NCBI GenBank assembly: GCA_040401595.1
Contig: JBBAOE010000004.1
Coordinates: 135,957-199,956, forward strand
Direction: 5' to 3'
Length of the DNA stretch: 64,000 bases
DNA from: RFPW01 sp040401595
GTDB lineage: Bacteria; Pseudomonadota; Gammaproteobacteria; Burkholderiales; Burkholderiaceae_E
Shown here: positions 43,882-52,579 of the stretch, in pieces
How the letters are laid out: every line of letters begins with the position of its first letter
Numbering within the stretch: position 1 is the first letter of the stretch
The notes under the pieces: generated by a model
What the model saw: only the letters and a program-made list of their open reading frames with translations
What the model was told of the DNA's origin: nothing
Database searches by the model: none
Made by a program: the position numbers and the translations under genes

Positions 43882-44883
43882 TCAGGGCCCGGTGTTGACT
43901 GCGACGGGGTCTAACGCGGTGATTCCGGCTGCATGGGCCTGCTGGTCGGCGTGATAGCTGGATCGAACCAGGGCGCCGACCGCTGCGTGCTGAAATCCCA
44001 TCGCCTTGGCTTCGCGCTCGAAGCGTGCAAACGTGTCGGGATGGACATAACGTCGCACCGGCAGGTGATGGCCGGTGGGCGCCAGGTACTGACCAATCGT
44101 GAGCATGTCGATGGCGTGGCGGCGCATGTCGCGCATCACCGCGAGGATCTCGTCATCGGTTTCACCCAGGCCCACCATCAGACCGCTTTTGGTGGGCACG
44201 TCTGGGTGGCGCGCCTTGAAGGTCTGCAAGAGCGCAAGCGAATGGGCGTAGTCTGAGCCGGGGCGGACCTCGCGGTAAAGTCGGGGCACGGTTTCAAGGT
44301 TGTGGTTCATCACATCGGGCGGCGCTGCGTCCAGGATGCCAAGCGCACGTTCCATGCGGCCGCGAAAGTCGGGGACCAGCACCTCGATGCGGGTTTGCGG
44401 ACTGGCGGCGCGCACGGCTGCGATGCAGTCGACGAAATGTTGGGCGCCACCGTCGCGCAGGTCATCCCGGTCAACCGAGGTAATGACCACGTAGGACAGT
44501 CGAAGGGCTGCGATGGTGCGGGCGAGGTTCGAGGGTTCCTGGGCGTCCAGCGGGTCCGGCCGGCCGTGACCGACATCGCAAAAAGGGCATCTCCGCGTGC
44601 ACTTATCACCCATGATCATAAAGGTGGCGGTGCCCTTGCCGAAGCATTCGCTGATATTGGGGCAGCTCGCCTCTTCGCACACGGTATGCAAGCGGTTTTC
44701 GCGCAGGATGGTTTTGATTTCCTGGAAACGCGAAGACGCCGGTGCCAGTTTCACGCGGATCCAATCCGGTTTTTTAAGGACCGGTGCGGCCTCGACTTTG
44801 ATCGGAATGCGCGCCGTCTTGGCCGCGCCTTTTTGTTTCACTGTCGGATCGATCGCCAACGGCGCGCTCTGGGGTTCCGTCAT
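43882..44883 (-). CDS. lipA: Lipoyl synthase
   Basis: Radical SAM enzyme that inserts two sulfurs into octanoyl groups, 333 residues. The radical-SAM cluster motif is CTRRCPFC, and the auxiliary cluster cysteines are in CEEASCPNISEC; the C-terminal RSSYHADQ contains the serine that ligates the auxiliary cluster. Starts 12 nt after lipB on the same strand; the two form a lipoate pathway. Confidence 0.98.
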   Translation of the reverse strand: MTEPQSAPLAIDPTVKQKGAAKTARIPIKVEAAPVLKKPDWIRVKLAPASSRFQEIKTILRENRLHTVCEEASCPNISECFGKGTATFMIMGDKCTRRCPFCDVGHGRPDPLDAQEPSNLARTIAALRLSYVVITSVDRDDLRDGGAQHFVDCIAAVRAASPQTRIEVLVPDFRGRMERALGILDAAPPDVMNHNLETVPRLYREVRPGSDYAHSLALLQTFKARHPDVPTKSGLMVGLGETDDEILAVMRDMRRHAIDMLTIGQYLAPTGHHLPVRRYVHPDTFARFEREAKAMGFQHAAVGALVRSSYHADQQAHAAGITALDPVAVNTGP

Positions 44884-44895
44884 CGGGACTGGCTA

Positions 44896-45603
44896 TCAGG
44901 ATTCGAATTGCAGGGAGGATGCCACTGTTTCGGCAAAAGACCGAGCCAGAGAGTTGAAGTCCAAGTCCGGCACGCCGGGTTCGGCCAAGGGGTGCGCTCT
45001 GGAATCTGCCTGCGGGTCGCACCGGGCCTGCAACGCTGACGCGAGGTCGGTCACGCGCAATCCCGCATGGCCGCAGGGATCAATACGCTCGAATGGGCTC
45101 AGGTCCATGGCCAGATTGATCGCGATTCCGTGAAAGCTGCACCCTCGGGTAATTTTGAGTCCCAGCGCGGCGATCTTGGCGTCGGCCAGGCCGCCCGGGT
45201 AGGCGGCGCTGAGATAAACACCAGGCATGGCGGGGCGTCGCTGTGCGTCGACACCGCGCTGGGCCAGCCAGTTGATCGCGGCCTGCTCGAGCTGGACGAC
45301 CAGGGCGCGCACGGTCAGGTGACGCCGGGCCAGATCCAACAACACGTAAACCACGGCCTGACCCGGCCCATGATAAGTCGCCTGGCCACCGCGTTCGACC
45401 CGGACGACTGCGGTGGCACCCGGCTCGCGCAGATGTTCGGAGCGACCGGCCAGCCCCAACGTGAAAACCGGATCATGTTCCACCAGCCAGAGCTCATCGG
45501 CCGTCTGCGCATCCCGCGCTGCGGTCCACGCCCGCATCGCCTGCCACACCTCGAGATAGGGCTGGCGCCCCAGTTCGCGGATCGCGAGCGTCGCGGGCGC
45601 CAT
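44896..45603 (-). CDS. lipB: Octanoyl-[ACP]:protein N-octanoyltransferase
   Basis: LipB, 235 residues, transfers octanoate from ACP to lipoyl domains. Motifs: RGGQATYHGPGQAVVYVLLDL, the lysine segment AKIAALGLKITRG, SFHGIAINLAMDL and the catalytic cysteine in IDPCGHAGLRVTDL. Between the DUF493 gene (11 nt upstream) and lipA. Confidence 0.97.
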   Translation of the reverse strand: MAPATLAIRELGRQPYLEVWQAMRAWTAARDAQTADELWLVEHDPVFTLGLAGRSEHLREPGATAVVRVERGGQATYHGPGQAVVYVLLDLARRHLTVRALVVQLEQAAINWLAQRGVDAQRRPAMPGVYLSAAYPGGLADAKIAALGLKITRGCSFHGIAINLAMDLSPFERIDPCGHAGLRVTDLASALQARCDPQADSRAHPLAEPGVPDLDFNSLARSFAETVASSLQFES

Positions 45604-45614
45604 GGTCGACCGCC

Positions 45615-45995
45615 TCAGAGGACGACCCGCACCATCGGGTGGCTGCTGAGTGCGCGATAGAGGGTATCGAGCTGCTCGCGGCTGGTCGCCTCGATAGTGG
45701 CGGTCAGACCCAGATAATTGCCGGCCCGGGACGGTCGTTGCACCAGACTAGCTGGGTCAAAATCCGGGCAATGCTGGCAAACGAGCGCTGCGATCGATTC
45801 GGCAAAGCCCGCGGTGGCCGGACCCATGATCTTGATCGGAAACTCACACGGAAATTGCAGCAGTTCGGGCGCGGCCGCAGTGGGCATCGCCCCGTCGGAT
45901 ACGCCAGTCTGCAGGTGCTTATGGTTGCCGTGGTCGCCGTGATCGCCGTGGTCACCGTGATCACCTGGGCCCTGGGGTCGATCGGGTCGGGTCAC
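45615..45995 (-). CDS. ybeD: DUF493 (YbeD) family protein with His/Asp-rich N-terminal extension
   Basis: A 126-residue protein; the last 90 residues are the usual DUF493/YbeD ACT-like domain (FPCEFPIKIMGP, RAGNYLGLTATIEATSREQLDTLYRAL, HPMVRVVL). Before it is a glycine/aspartate/histidine tract, GDHGDHGDHGDHGNHKH, coded by 9-bp tandem units. The start GTG 45995 overlaps the stop of the upstream transaminase by 4 nt (GTGA), which supports the long form through coupling; the alternative ATG at 45887 gives the normal family length. Positioned before lipB, as in E. coli. The role is thought to be regulatory. Confidence 0.87.
   Translation of the reverse strand: MTRPDRPQGPGDHGDHGDHGDHGNHKHLQTGVSDGAMPTAAAPELLQFPCEFPIKIMGPATAGFAESIAALVCQHCPDFDPASLVQRPSRAGNYLGLTATIEATSREQLDTLYRALSSHPMVRVVL
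45924..45965 (-). repeat. 9-bp tandem repeat coding Gly-Asp-His
   Basis: Four to five degenerate 9-bp units (GGTGATCAC / GGCGACCAC type) in the 5' end of the DUF493 gene, coding a repeated Gly-Asp-His motif. Confidence 0.85.
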
Positions 45996-46987
45996 GGCAT
46001 GGTCACCGGGGCGCTGGTCGAGGGCGCTGCCCCGGCTTGCGTCGCGCCGGCCTTTGCGGCCTGGTAGGCATCATGCAGGCGTTGTCCGATCGGGCCCGGC
46101 TTGCCGGCCTGATCGCCATGGCCAACCGGGCGCCCATCGAGTTGCGTGATCGACAGGATTTCCTTGGTCGCTGAGCTCAGCAGGAGTTCGTCGGCCGATT
46201 CGACCTCGGCGCGCAGGATGGGCCGCACGGTGAACGGGATGTCCTGGGCCTGACACAATTCGGCCATCAGGCCATAACGGATGCCTTCCAGAATCCGATG
46301 GTCACGCGGTGGCGCGATGACCGCACCGTCGCGGATGACCCAGAGATTGCTCGAGCTCCCTTCCGTGAGTTGGCCGTCACGGTACATCACGCATTCAAGG
46401 GCACCGCCGTCCATGGCGGCCTGGCGCGCGAGGACATTGCCGAGCAGCGCAATACTCTTGATATCGCAATGCAGCCAGCGCTCGTCGGGCAGTGAAACCG
46501 CGCTCACGCCGCTGGCCCGCAGCGCGGCGCTCGGCGGGGTCAAGGGGCTGGTCATGGCGAAGACGGTCGGTCGCACCTCGGGGTTCGGAAAGCTGTGGTC
46601 GCGCTTGGCAACGCCGCGGGTCACTTGAAGGTAGACGAACTGGTCTGCCCAGGGATGGCGGGCGACCAGGGCTTCGATGAGGCTCGTCCATTGCGCATCA
46701 TCGAACGGATCGGTAATGCGCAGTTTGGCCAGCGACCGGCGCAGGCGGGCCCGATGCTCGGGCCAGCGAAACGGCGCGCGATCGTAGACGGGGACCACTT
46801 CATAGACGCCGTCGCCAAAAATGAATCCGCGGTCAAGCACCGGGACCGTGGCCGTGGCGAGTGGGACAAACGCCCCATTGAGCCAGCAGACCTGGTGCTC
46901 ACAGGCGGTCGGGTTGAGCGCCGGCTGCCATTCGGGCACACCGCTTAGATCCGGTTGCGGGGCCGCTGAGGTCTGGGCACTGGGCAT
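45992..46987 (-). CDS. dat: D-amino acid transaminase (class IV)
   Basis: A fold-type IV PLP transaminase, 331 residues. Motifs: VPVLDRGFIFGDGVYEVVPVY at the N-terminus, the PLP lysine in HCDIKSIALLGNVLA, EGSSSNLWVI and SSATKEILSITQLDG. Between dacA and ybeD-lipB in betaproteobacteria this enzyme is usually called D-amino acid aminotransferase and would make D-alanine/D-glutamate for cell wall; a branched-chain activity cannot be excluded. The N-terminal 20-25 residues and the Ala/Thr/Ser-rich C-terminus are extra. Overlaps ybeD by 4 nt. Confidence 0.87.
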   Translation of the reverse strand: MPSAQTSAAPQPDLSGVPEWQPALNPTACEHQVCWLNGAFVPLATATVPVLDRGFIFGDGVYEVVPVYDRAPFRWPEHRARLRRSLAKLRITDPFDDAQWTSLIEALVARHPWADQFVYLQVTRGVAKRDHSFPNPEVRPTVFAMTSPLTPPSAALRASGVSAVSLPDERWLHCDIKSIALLGNVLARQAAMDGGALECVMYRDGQLTEGSSSNLWVIRDGAVIAPPRDHRILEGIRYGLMAELCQAQDIPFTVRPILRAEVESADELLLSSATKEILSITQLDGRPVGHGDQAGKPGPIGQRLHDAYQAAKAGATQAGAAPSTSAPVTMP

Positions 46988-47054
46988 GGTGGGCTGGGTC
47001 CTCTGAGGTCGGATGGCGCACGGGTCTGGCAGGCCCAAGCAGCCGGGTTGCGGT

Positions 47055-48371
47055 TTATTTGCTGCGCCACCACAAGCGTAGGGTGTCCCACTGGCGGCCG
47101 AGAAATCCCGCACCATCGACCGCCGCGAGCGCCACCATCGGTTGTTCTGCCAGAACCCGCTCGCCCAGCTTGATCCGCACGGTACCAATGCGCTGGCCAC
47201 GGGCGATCGGGGCCAGCAGCGGTTGCATGCGCTCGATCTCGGCCCGGACCTGATCGGTCTCGCCCTTCGGCACGCTCACGGTGATCTCGCGCTCGAATCC
47301 GCCACTTACGGACGCACTGTTGCCTTTCCAGACCTCGTAGGTTCCAGCGGCCTTGCCGGCGGTGAACAACCGAACGGCATCGAAACTTTGAAATCCCCAG
47401 TTCAGCAGTTTCTGGCTTTCAACGATCCGCGCCGACTCACTGGGCGCCCCGAGCACGACGGTCAGCAGACGGCGGGCAAAGCCGCCCGGCTGTTGGTCGC
47501 GCTTGGCCGACGCAATCAGGCACCAGCCGGCGGCATCGGTATGGCCGGTCTTCAAACCATCGACGGTGGGATCGAGGGTGAGCAAGCGATTGCGATTGGG
47601 TTGTCGGATCCCATTGTAGGTGTACTCCCGCTTGGCGTAATAGGCGTAAAACTGGGGGAAATCCTCGATTAGACGGGTCGCGAGTCGGGCCAGGTCGGCG
47701 GCCGTGCTGTAGTGCTGAGGATCGGGCAGGCCGGTGGCATTTCGGAAAGAGGAAGCCGTCATTCCCAGACGCTGGGCCTCCCGGTTCATCAGTTGCGCAA
47801 AGACCGCCTCACTGCCAGCAACCGCCTCTGCGAGCGCGATCGAGGCATCGTTGCCGGATTGAACGATCATGCCGTTGAGCAGTTCTTCAATGCTGGCCGG
47901 CTTGTTGGGTTCGATGAACATTCGGGAACCAATCGCTTTCCAGGCGGCCTCGGACACCGGGGGGCGATGGTCGAGTTTGAGCTTGCCGTCGCGAATCGCT
48001 GCAAACGAGAGATAAGCGGTGAGCAGTTTTGTCAGCGATGCGGGGTCGACCCGCTGGTCGGCTGCCTCCGCAGCGAGGATCTGACCCGACGCGACGTCAA
48101 GCACCAGCCAGGACTTCGCTGCGATCGGTGGAACGGGCGAGGCTCCGATCAGCGCTGGGCTGCCAGCCGCGGTCGTGCTGGTAGCCGCGCTGGTGGAGGT
48201 GGGCGCTTTTGCTGCAGTCGGACTGACTTTGGCAATGAGGGTGGGCATTGCGCTGGCGGGCGCGATCGCTTGGGGCGCTGTGTTCACGGCCGACGCGTCG
48301 AGCGCGGGGGCACTCACGCCAACGGCAAGAAGGCACAGTGAGAGGAGGAGGCGAGCGGGAATCCGAAGCAT
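47055..48371 (-). CDS. dacA: D-alanyl-D-alanine carboxypeptidase (PBP5/6 type)
   Basis: A 438-residue penicillin-binding protein that trims the terminal D-Ala of stem peptides. A signal peptide (LLLSLCLLAVGVSA) is followed by an unusually long Ala/Thr/Ser/Pro-rich segment of about 60 residues. Active-site motifs: PASLTKLL (Ser-x-x-Lys), VQSGNDAS (Ser-x-Asn) and GLKTGHTDAAG (Lys-Thr-Gly). The PBP5 C-terminal beta domain and a final amphipathic anchor (WDTLRLWWRSK) are present. Followed by the D-amino acid transaminase, a sensible pairing. Confidence 0.95.
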   Translation of the reverse strand: MLRIPARLLLSLCLLAVGVSAPALDASAVNTAPQAIAPASAMPTLIAKVSPTAAKAPTSTSAATSTTAAGSPALIGASPVPPIAAKSWLVLDVASGQILAAEAADQRVDPASLTKLLTAYLSFAAIRDGKLKLDHRPPVSEAAWKAIGSRMFIEPNKPASIEELLNGMIVQSGNDASIALAEAVAGSEAVFAQLMNREAQRLGMTASSFRNATGLPDPQHYSTAADLARLATRLIEDFPQFYAYYAKREYTYNGIRQPNRNRLLTLDPTVDGLKTGHTDAAGWCLIASAKRDQQPGGFARRLLTVVLGAPSESARIVESQKLLNWGFQSFDAVRLFTAGKAAGTYEVWKGNSASVSGGFEREITVSVPKGETDQVRAEIERMQPLLAPIARGQRIGTVRIKLGERVLAEQPMVALAAVDGAGFLGRQWDTLRLWWRSK

Positions 48372-48381
48372 AGGCGCTCGA

Positions 48382-49020
48382 TTATAGGCGCGCCTCGGGC
48401 TGTCCCCAGGCCTGAAGGACGAGGCGTTTGATGATCGTTAATTTGCGGTGAAAGAAGTGGTCGGCGCCGGGGATCACCACCACGGGCAATTCCTGTGGGC
48501 GAGCCCAGTCGAGCACCGAACGCAAGGGGACCACCTCGTCGGTTTCACCGTGAATGACGAGGGTATCGGCCGGGACTGGGTCGACCTGCCAGCGCGAGGT
48601 CGCAGTTCCCACCAGGATGAGCCGCTGCGCGGGCGCATGCTGGGCCGCCAGACGAGTCGCCAATCGGGTCACGACCACGGAACCAAATGAGAATCCGGCC
48701 AGGACGACGGCCTGGGCCGGGGACTCGAGACGGGCCTGAGCCAGCACGGCGGCCAGGTCATCGACCTCGCCCTGACCGTCATCATGGACGCCTTGGGATG
48801 CACGGACACCGCGAAAATCCGGTAACCACACGGTGTAGCCCAAAGTGTGCAGGGCGCGCCCGAGGGTCTGGACCACCTTATTGTCGCGGTTGCCGCCGAA
48901 CAGGGGGTGGGGGTGGGCAACGATGGCGATGCCGGCGCCCGCAGGCGCCGCATCGTCAACGCTGCAGTCAATGCGGCCGGCCGGGCCGTCGACCACCACC
49001 CGGCGTGAAGTTGGCGTCAT
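48382..49020 (-). CDS. Alpha/beta hydrolase (COG2945-like)
   Basis: A 212-residue alpha/beta hydrolase. The oxyanion strand HPHPLFGGNRDNKV is characteristic of the COG2945 subgroup, the nucleophile elbow is GFSFGS, the acid is in HGETDEVVPL and the histidine in GADHFFHRKL. No signal peptide. Substrate unknown; usually a small esterase or thioesterase-like protein. Ten nt before dacA on the same strand. Confidence 0.85.
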   Translation of the reverse strand: MTPTSRRVVVDGPAGRIDCSVDDAAPAGAGIAIVAHPHPLFGGNRDNKVVQTLGRALHTLGYTVWLPDFRGVRASQGVHDDGQGEVDDLAAVLAQARLESPAQAVVLAGFSFGSVVVTRLATRLAAQHAPAQRLILVGTATSRWQVDPVPADTLVIHGETDEVVPLRSVLDWARPQELPVVVIPGADHFFHRKLTIIKRLVLQAWGQPEARL

Positions 49021-49062
49021 CTGGAGCTCAACCCGATCAAGCAGCCCATGCGATGGGGACCC

Positions 49063-49377
49063 TTATCGGTCGATGCGCAGTCGTTCGACCACCTTGCCAT
49101 CGCGTAAGTGCGAGTTGACGATCTCGTCGATATCGTGCTGATCGACGAAGGTATACCAGACGGCCTCCGGGTAGATCACGCAGACGGGGCCTTCGTCGCA
49201 GCGATCGAGGCAACCGGCCTGATTGACGCGCACCTTGCCCGGGCCGGACAGGCCCAGCGCCTTGACCCGCGTTTTGGCATGCTGCCACATCGCCTGGGCA
49301 CCGCGGTCGGCACAGCAGGCACGACCGTCGTCGCGTTGATTGAGGCAAAAAAACAGGTGACGCTCGAAGTAACTCAC
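49063..49377 (-). CDS. Thioredoxin-like [2Fe-2S] ferredoxin
   Basis: A 104-residue protein with the Shethna-type pattern: cysteines in FFCLNQRDDGRACC near the N-terminus and in GCLDRCDEGP further on. The fold is thioredoxin-like and carries a [2Fe-2S] cluster. Start is the GTG of VSYFERHLFF at 49377, which fits the family length; the frame extends further upstream but overlaps the VanZ-like gene's end region. Function unknown. Confidence 0.85.
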   Translation of the reverse strand: MSYFERHLFFCLNQRDDGRACCADRGAQAMWQHAKTRVKALGLSGPGKVRVNQAGCLDRCDEGPVCVIYPEAVWYTFVDQHDIDEIVNSHLRDGKVVERLRIDR

Positions 49378-49411
49378 CAGACTCTCTCTCGTGAAACACA
49401 GGGTGCTTGGA

Positions 49412-50599
49412 TCATAAACGCCTGCGCAGCCCCCACACCAGCGCGAGCAGGGGCCAGATGCCCGCGATGCCGTTCTGAAACCCCGCGACATTGCGCCAGG
49501 CGCCCGTCGACCAGGCCATGGCAGCGGAATTCTGGAACGCCAGTTCCGGTTTGAGTTGGCCGGTGAGGAGCAGCGTCAACAAGGCGCCCATCAGGGCGCG
49601 CTTGCGCGCCCGCTCGCTCAGGGTTGAGGCGCCCAGCGCGAGTAGCGCACCGCACAGCAAACCGCCCAGAGCGCCGGCAGAAGCCCAATGGTCAGCCGCC
49701 CCGTCGGCAATGAGCCAGCGCCCCAAGGCGCTGCGACCGGCGAGTGCGCTCAAGACGATGGCGCCGGCGATTGCGGCGCGGGGCGCCGGGGCCCGGGTAC
49801 AGGCGGTGACGATCAGCATCACGGCGACCAGTGCAGCGATGACCGTCAAGGACTCCAGCAGCGCGGCCACGGTGAGCGCGATCGACCCCGGCAGGCCCGC
49901 CAGCGGGTCGAGGAGCGCGATTGCTTCGGTCGACCGACTGACTGCGCTCGCCCATCCGCTCTCGGGCGGCGCCATGCTGAATCCCCCCGGCGCGGGCAGC
50001 CACAGCTCGCCCAGGGTGTGCCAGGGCAACTGCGCATCGCCCGCGCTAAACAACCGAGATTGCGGGGCAACTTGCGCCAGCGTCCAGGCGGCGAGCAGCA
50101 GCCAGCCGGATTGTGCGCGGGCGGCGAACCAGCGTTCGGACCAGGCCATGAGGCGGGTCTGGGTCAGTACCCGCGGCGCCATAGCCGAGCCCAGTAAGAC
50201 CCCCGCCAGGGTTCCTACCAGATTGGCGAGGATATCGAGACGCGAAGGAATGCGTGAGGGAAGCCAGTTTTGCAAGGCTTCCAGGCCCAGCGAAAGCGCC
50301 GTACCCAGCACCACCGTGACTAGTACCGCCCGCCGACCGGAGGTTCTTGGCCAGAGCGCTAGCGCGCCGAACACGCCGAAGGGAACATACGCCAGGACAT
50401 TGAGCAGGACATCGGAAACCGTCCACCAGCGGGGCCAGGGCTCGCTGAGAAATGCCAGTGGATCGAGGCCGCGCGGGCTCCAACTGGTGATGGGAAAGAG
50501 CGAGCCGATCGCGAGCGCCACGGCCCAGGCCACCCAGGCACCGCGCGCGAGCGGCGACGGTGGCCGGGAGGGCAAATGGCGGTCGATTAAACGCCTCAT
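49412..50599 (-). CDS. VanZ-like membrane protein
   Basis: A 395-residue integral membrane protein with about ten hydrophobic segments. The first half matches VanZ (LLNVLAYVPFGVFGALALW, then ALSLGLEALQNWLPSRIPSRLDILANLVGTLAGVLLG), which in Gram-positives is linked to teicoplanin resistance but in proteobacteria has no settled role. The second half is less conserved and ends in WGLRRRL. It heads the minus-strand run ferredoxin, hydrolase, dacA and so on, and is divergent from the birA fusion gene. Confidence 0.78.
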   Translation of the reverse strand: MRRLIDRHLPSRPPSPLARGAWVAWAVALAIGSLFPITSWSPRGLDPLAFLSEPWPRWWTVSDVLLNVLAYVPFGVFGALALWPRTSGRRAVLVTVVLGTALSLGLEALQNWLPSRIPSRLDILANLVGTLAGVLLGSAMAPRVLTQTRLMAWSERWFAARAQSGWLLLAAWTLAQVAPQSRLFSAGDAQLPWHTLGELWLPAPGGFSMAPPESGWASAVSRSTEAIALLDPLAGLPGSIALTVAALLESLTVIAALVAVMLIVTACTRAPAPRAAIAGAIVLSALAGRSALGRWLIADGAADHWASAGALGGLLCGALLALGASTLSERARKRALMGALLTLLLTGQLKPELAFQNSAAMAWSTGAWRNVAGFQNGIAGIWPLLALVWGLRRRL

Positions 50600-50661
50600 G
50601 TCACGCGTCCCATGGTGAAACGCAGTTTAACGGCCGCGTGGGCCGTTATGATCGGGTGACG

Positions 50662-52047
50662 ATGAAAAAGGTGACTCCTGAAGCGAACGCCGGGCCCGAA
50701 TCCGTGGACTGCGCGGCCCAAGCCTTGCGACATGCATTGTGCAACCATCCTGCGATTGGCGCGGGATCCCGACCCGCTGGGCGGGCCTGGGACGAGTCGG
50801 GTCTTCGGGTCGACTGGATCGAGAAAACGGGATCGACCAACGCCGATCTCCTGAACGCGCCCTTCGGGCTCGTGCCGGCTGGCCCCCGGGTTTTGGTGAG
50901 CCGGATGCAAAGCGGCGGGCGCGGTCGTCTGGGGCGGCCCTGGACGACAATTCCGGGCGCTTCGCTCGCGCTCTCTGTGGCCTTGGAGCGGGGCTTACCC
51001 GGTGTGCCGGGTGAGGGTACCGCGGGGCGCAGACCAGCGCCTGCGCCGTCGGCCTGGCAGGGCTTGTCGATCGCCGTCGGCGCGGTCCTGGCCGATCTGT
51101 TGGTCGGGTCGGGCGATGCGCCGCCGTCCCTGCGGCTGAAGTGGCCCAATGACCTGTGGATCGCCGGCCGAAAAGTCGGCGGCATTCTGATTGAGGTACG
51201 CCGACAAGCGGGCAATCCCGTTGGCGCCGCGGCGGCCACGATCGAGCGGGTGGTGATCGGGGTGGGACTGAACCTGTTTCAGCACCCGACGCTAGCTGGG
51301 CTCGACGTCGCCGCTGGTGCCCTGCGCGATCGGCCGGTCCCCGAGCCGCTTGCAGATCCGGTCGACATCGCAGCCCGGGTCGTGGCGGCTATTCTCGATG
51401 CCAGCCTGCGACTCGAGACCAGCGGACTCAGCCAGGAATTGCTCGGTGCCTGGCGCGCCCGCGATGCCCTGGCGGGGCAGGCGGTCCTGATCCGGGATCC
51501 CCTCGGCTCAGGCTGGTCGGGCGTTGCGGCCGGGATCGATGACAGCGGCGCGCTGCAGGTCCGAGTCGGTGATACGACGCGAACGGTGATCGCTGGCGAC
51601 GTTTCGGTTCGCCCCCACCCGGGACCACAGGCGGTGCTGACCTATGGCTCGCTCATGTTTGAGCGGGTCTGGGGGGCGGTAGTCAAGGGTCGCTATGCGG
51701 GCCGTGCGGTGAGCATCGAAGGCTGGCAGCGCTTTTCCGTTCCGGGCGAAGACTACCCTGGGGCGGTCCTCAGCCCGGGCGCACGTTTGGAGGGTGTTCT
51801 GTGGGAAGGGGTCAGCGCTGACGATCTGGTGCGTCTGGATGCCTTTGAGGGCCCGCAGTACGAGCGCATCCCGATGGTGGTCGGCCCCGAGTCGACACCG
51901 GCCTGGATCTACGCGTGGCGTGGCGATTGTCCACCCGCCCCCACGCCATGGGAGCCAGAGGCATTCGGGCAGCCAGACGTCATCGAACGTTTTCTGGCCC
52001 GCAACCTATCCGAGCGTTCGGACTCGCTGAAGGAGCGCAGTGGTTGA
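50662..52047 (+). CDS. birA: Biotin-protein ligase fused to a gamma-glutamylcyclotransferase-like domain
   Basis: A 461-residue single open frame. Residues about 45-300 are biotin-protein ligase: WIEKTGSTNADLL, the biotinyl-AMP loop SGGRGRLGRPW, LRLKWPNDLWIAGRKVGGIL and VIGVGLNL, then a BPL C-terminal SH3-like domain. There is no N-terminal repressor HTH, so it is a class I type ligase. From Tyr328 a second domain starts: VLTYGSLMFERVWG, then EGVLWEGVSADDLVRLDAFEGPQYERIPM, matching the AIG2/GGCT family with its YGSL loop and catalytic-type glutamate. No stop separates them. Start ATG 50662; earlier in-frame codons overlap the divergent gene. It converges with and overlaps rfaE2 by 42 nt. Confidence 0.9.
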   Translation: MKKVTPEANAGPESVDCAAQALRHALCNHPAIGAGSRPAGRAWDESGLRVDWIEKTGSTNADLLNAPFGLVPAGPRVLVSRMQSGGRGRLGRPWTTIPGASLALSVALERGLPGVPGEGTAGRRPAPAPSAWQGLSIAVGAVLADLLVGSGDAPPSLRLKWPNDLWIAGRKVGGILIEVRRQAGNPVGAAAATIERVVIGVGLNLFQHPTLAGLDVAAGALRDRPVPEPLADPVDIAARVVAAILDASLRLETSGLSQELLGAWRARDALAGQAVLIRDPLGSGWSGVAAGIDDSGALQVRVGDTTRTVIAGDVSVRPHPGPQAVLTYGSLMFERVWGAVVKGRYAGRAVSIEGWQRFSVPGEDYPGAVLSPGARLEGVLWEGVSADDLVRLDAFEGPQYERIPMVVGPESTPAWIYAWRGDCPPAPTPWEPEAFGQPDVIERFLARNLSERSDSLKERSG

Positions 52048-52551
52048 GCGCTCATGGCAAAACGGGATCGAAACGACTGCCCCACCCGCGGCGAGGACCC
52101 CGGGGGCGCCAACGATCGCGTCGACCGACCAGTCGCCGCCTTTGACGAGAACGTCGGGTGCAACGGCGCCAATGAGCTCAATCGGGGTGTCGCCGGCAAA
52201 CCAGGTCACCAGGTCGACCGATTCCAGAGCCCCGATGAGCGCAAGGCGATCGGCCAGTGCGTTGATCGGACGGTCGTTGCCCTTGCCAAGGCGGCGCACG
52301 GACGCATCGTCATTGAGGGCAACGATCAGGCTTGCGCCGAGTGCGCGGGCCTGCGCCAGGTAAGTGACATGGCCACGGTGCAGGATGTCAAAGACGCCGT
52401 TGGTGAACACCACGGGCCTGGGCAATCGCCCAAGCGCGTCGACCAGACGCTCGGGCGCCGTGATCTTGCGCTCATGGACCGGGGACGACGATGCCGCGGC
52501 GATACGCCCCGCTGCCAGCGGGCCGGCGACCCGCTCCGGGGTGATTGTCAC
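52006..52551 (-). CDS. rfaE2: D-glycero-beta-D-manno-heptose 1-phosphate adenylyltransferase
   Basis: A 181-residue nucleotidyltransferase of the RfaE2/HldE-C type, making ADP-heptose for LPS core. The signature is FTNGVFDILHRGHVTYL, with NDDASVRRLGKGNDRPI and the C-terminal KGGDW and FCHERSTTALLQRV. Start is GTG 52551; the first 25 residues are non-conserved. Its 3' end overlaps the convergent birA fusion by 42 nt. The kinase half (RfaE1) is not in the window, as is usual in betaproteobacteria. Confidence 0.93.
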   Translation of the reverse strand: MTITPERVAGPLAAGRIAAASSSPVHERKITAPERLVDALGRLPRPVVFTNGVFDILHRGHVTYLAQARALGASLIVALNDDASVRRLGKGNDRPINALADRLALIGALESVDLVTWFAGDTPIELIGAVAPDVLVKGGDWSVDAIVGAPGVLAAGGAVVSIPFCHERSTTALLQRVRTLG

Positions 52552-52579
52552 GCGCAGCGTGGGTTCGTCACCGGACGGG

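Noticed and set aside
44302..45039. A plus-strand 245-codon frame opposite lipA/lipB
   Set aside because: Both lipoate genes are complete on the other strand; this frame has no recognised feature.
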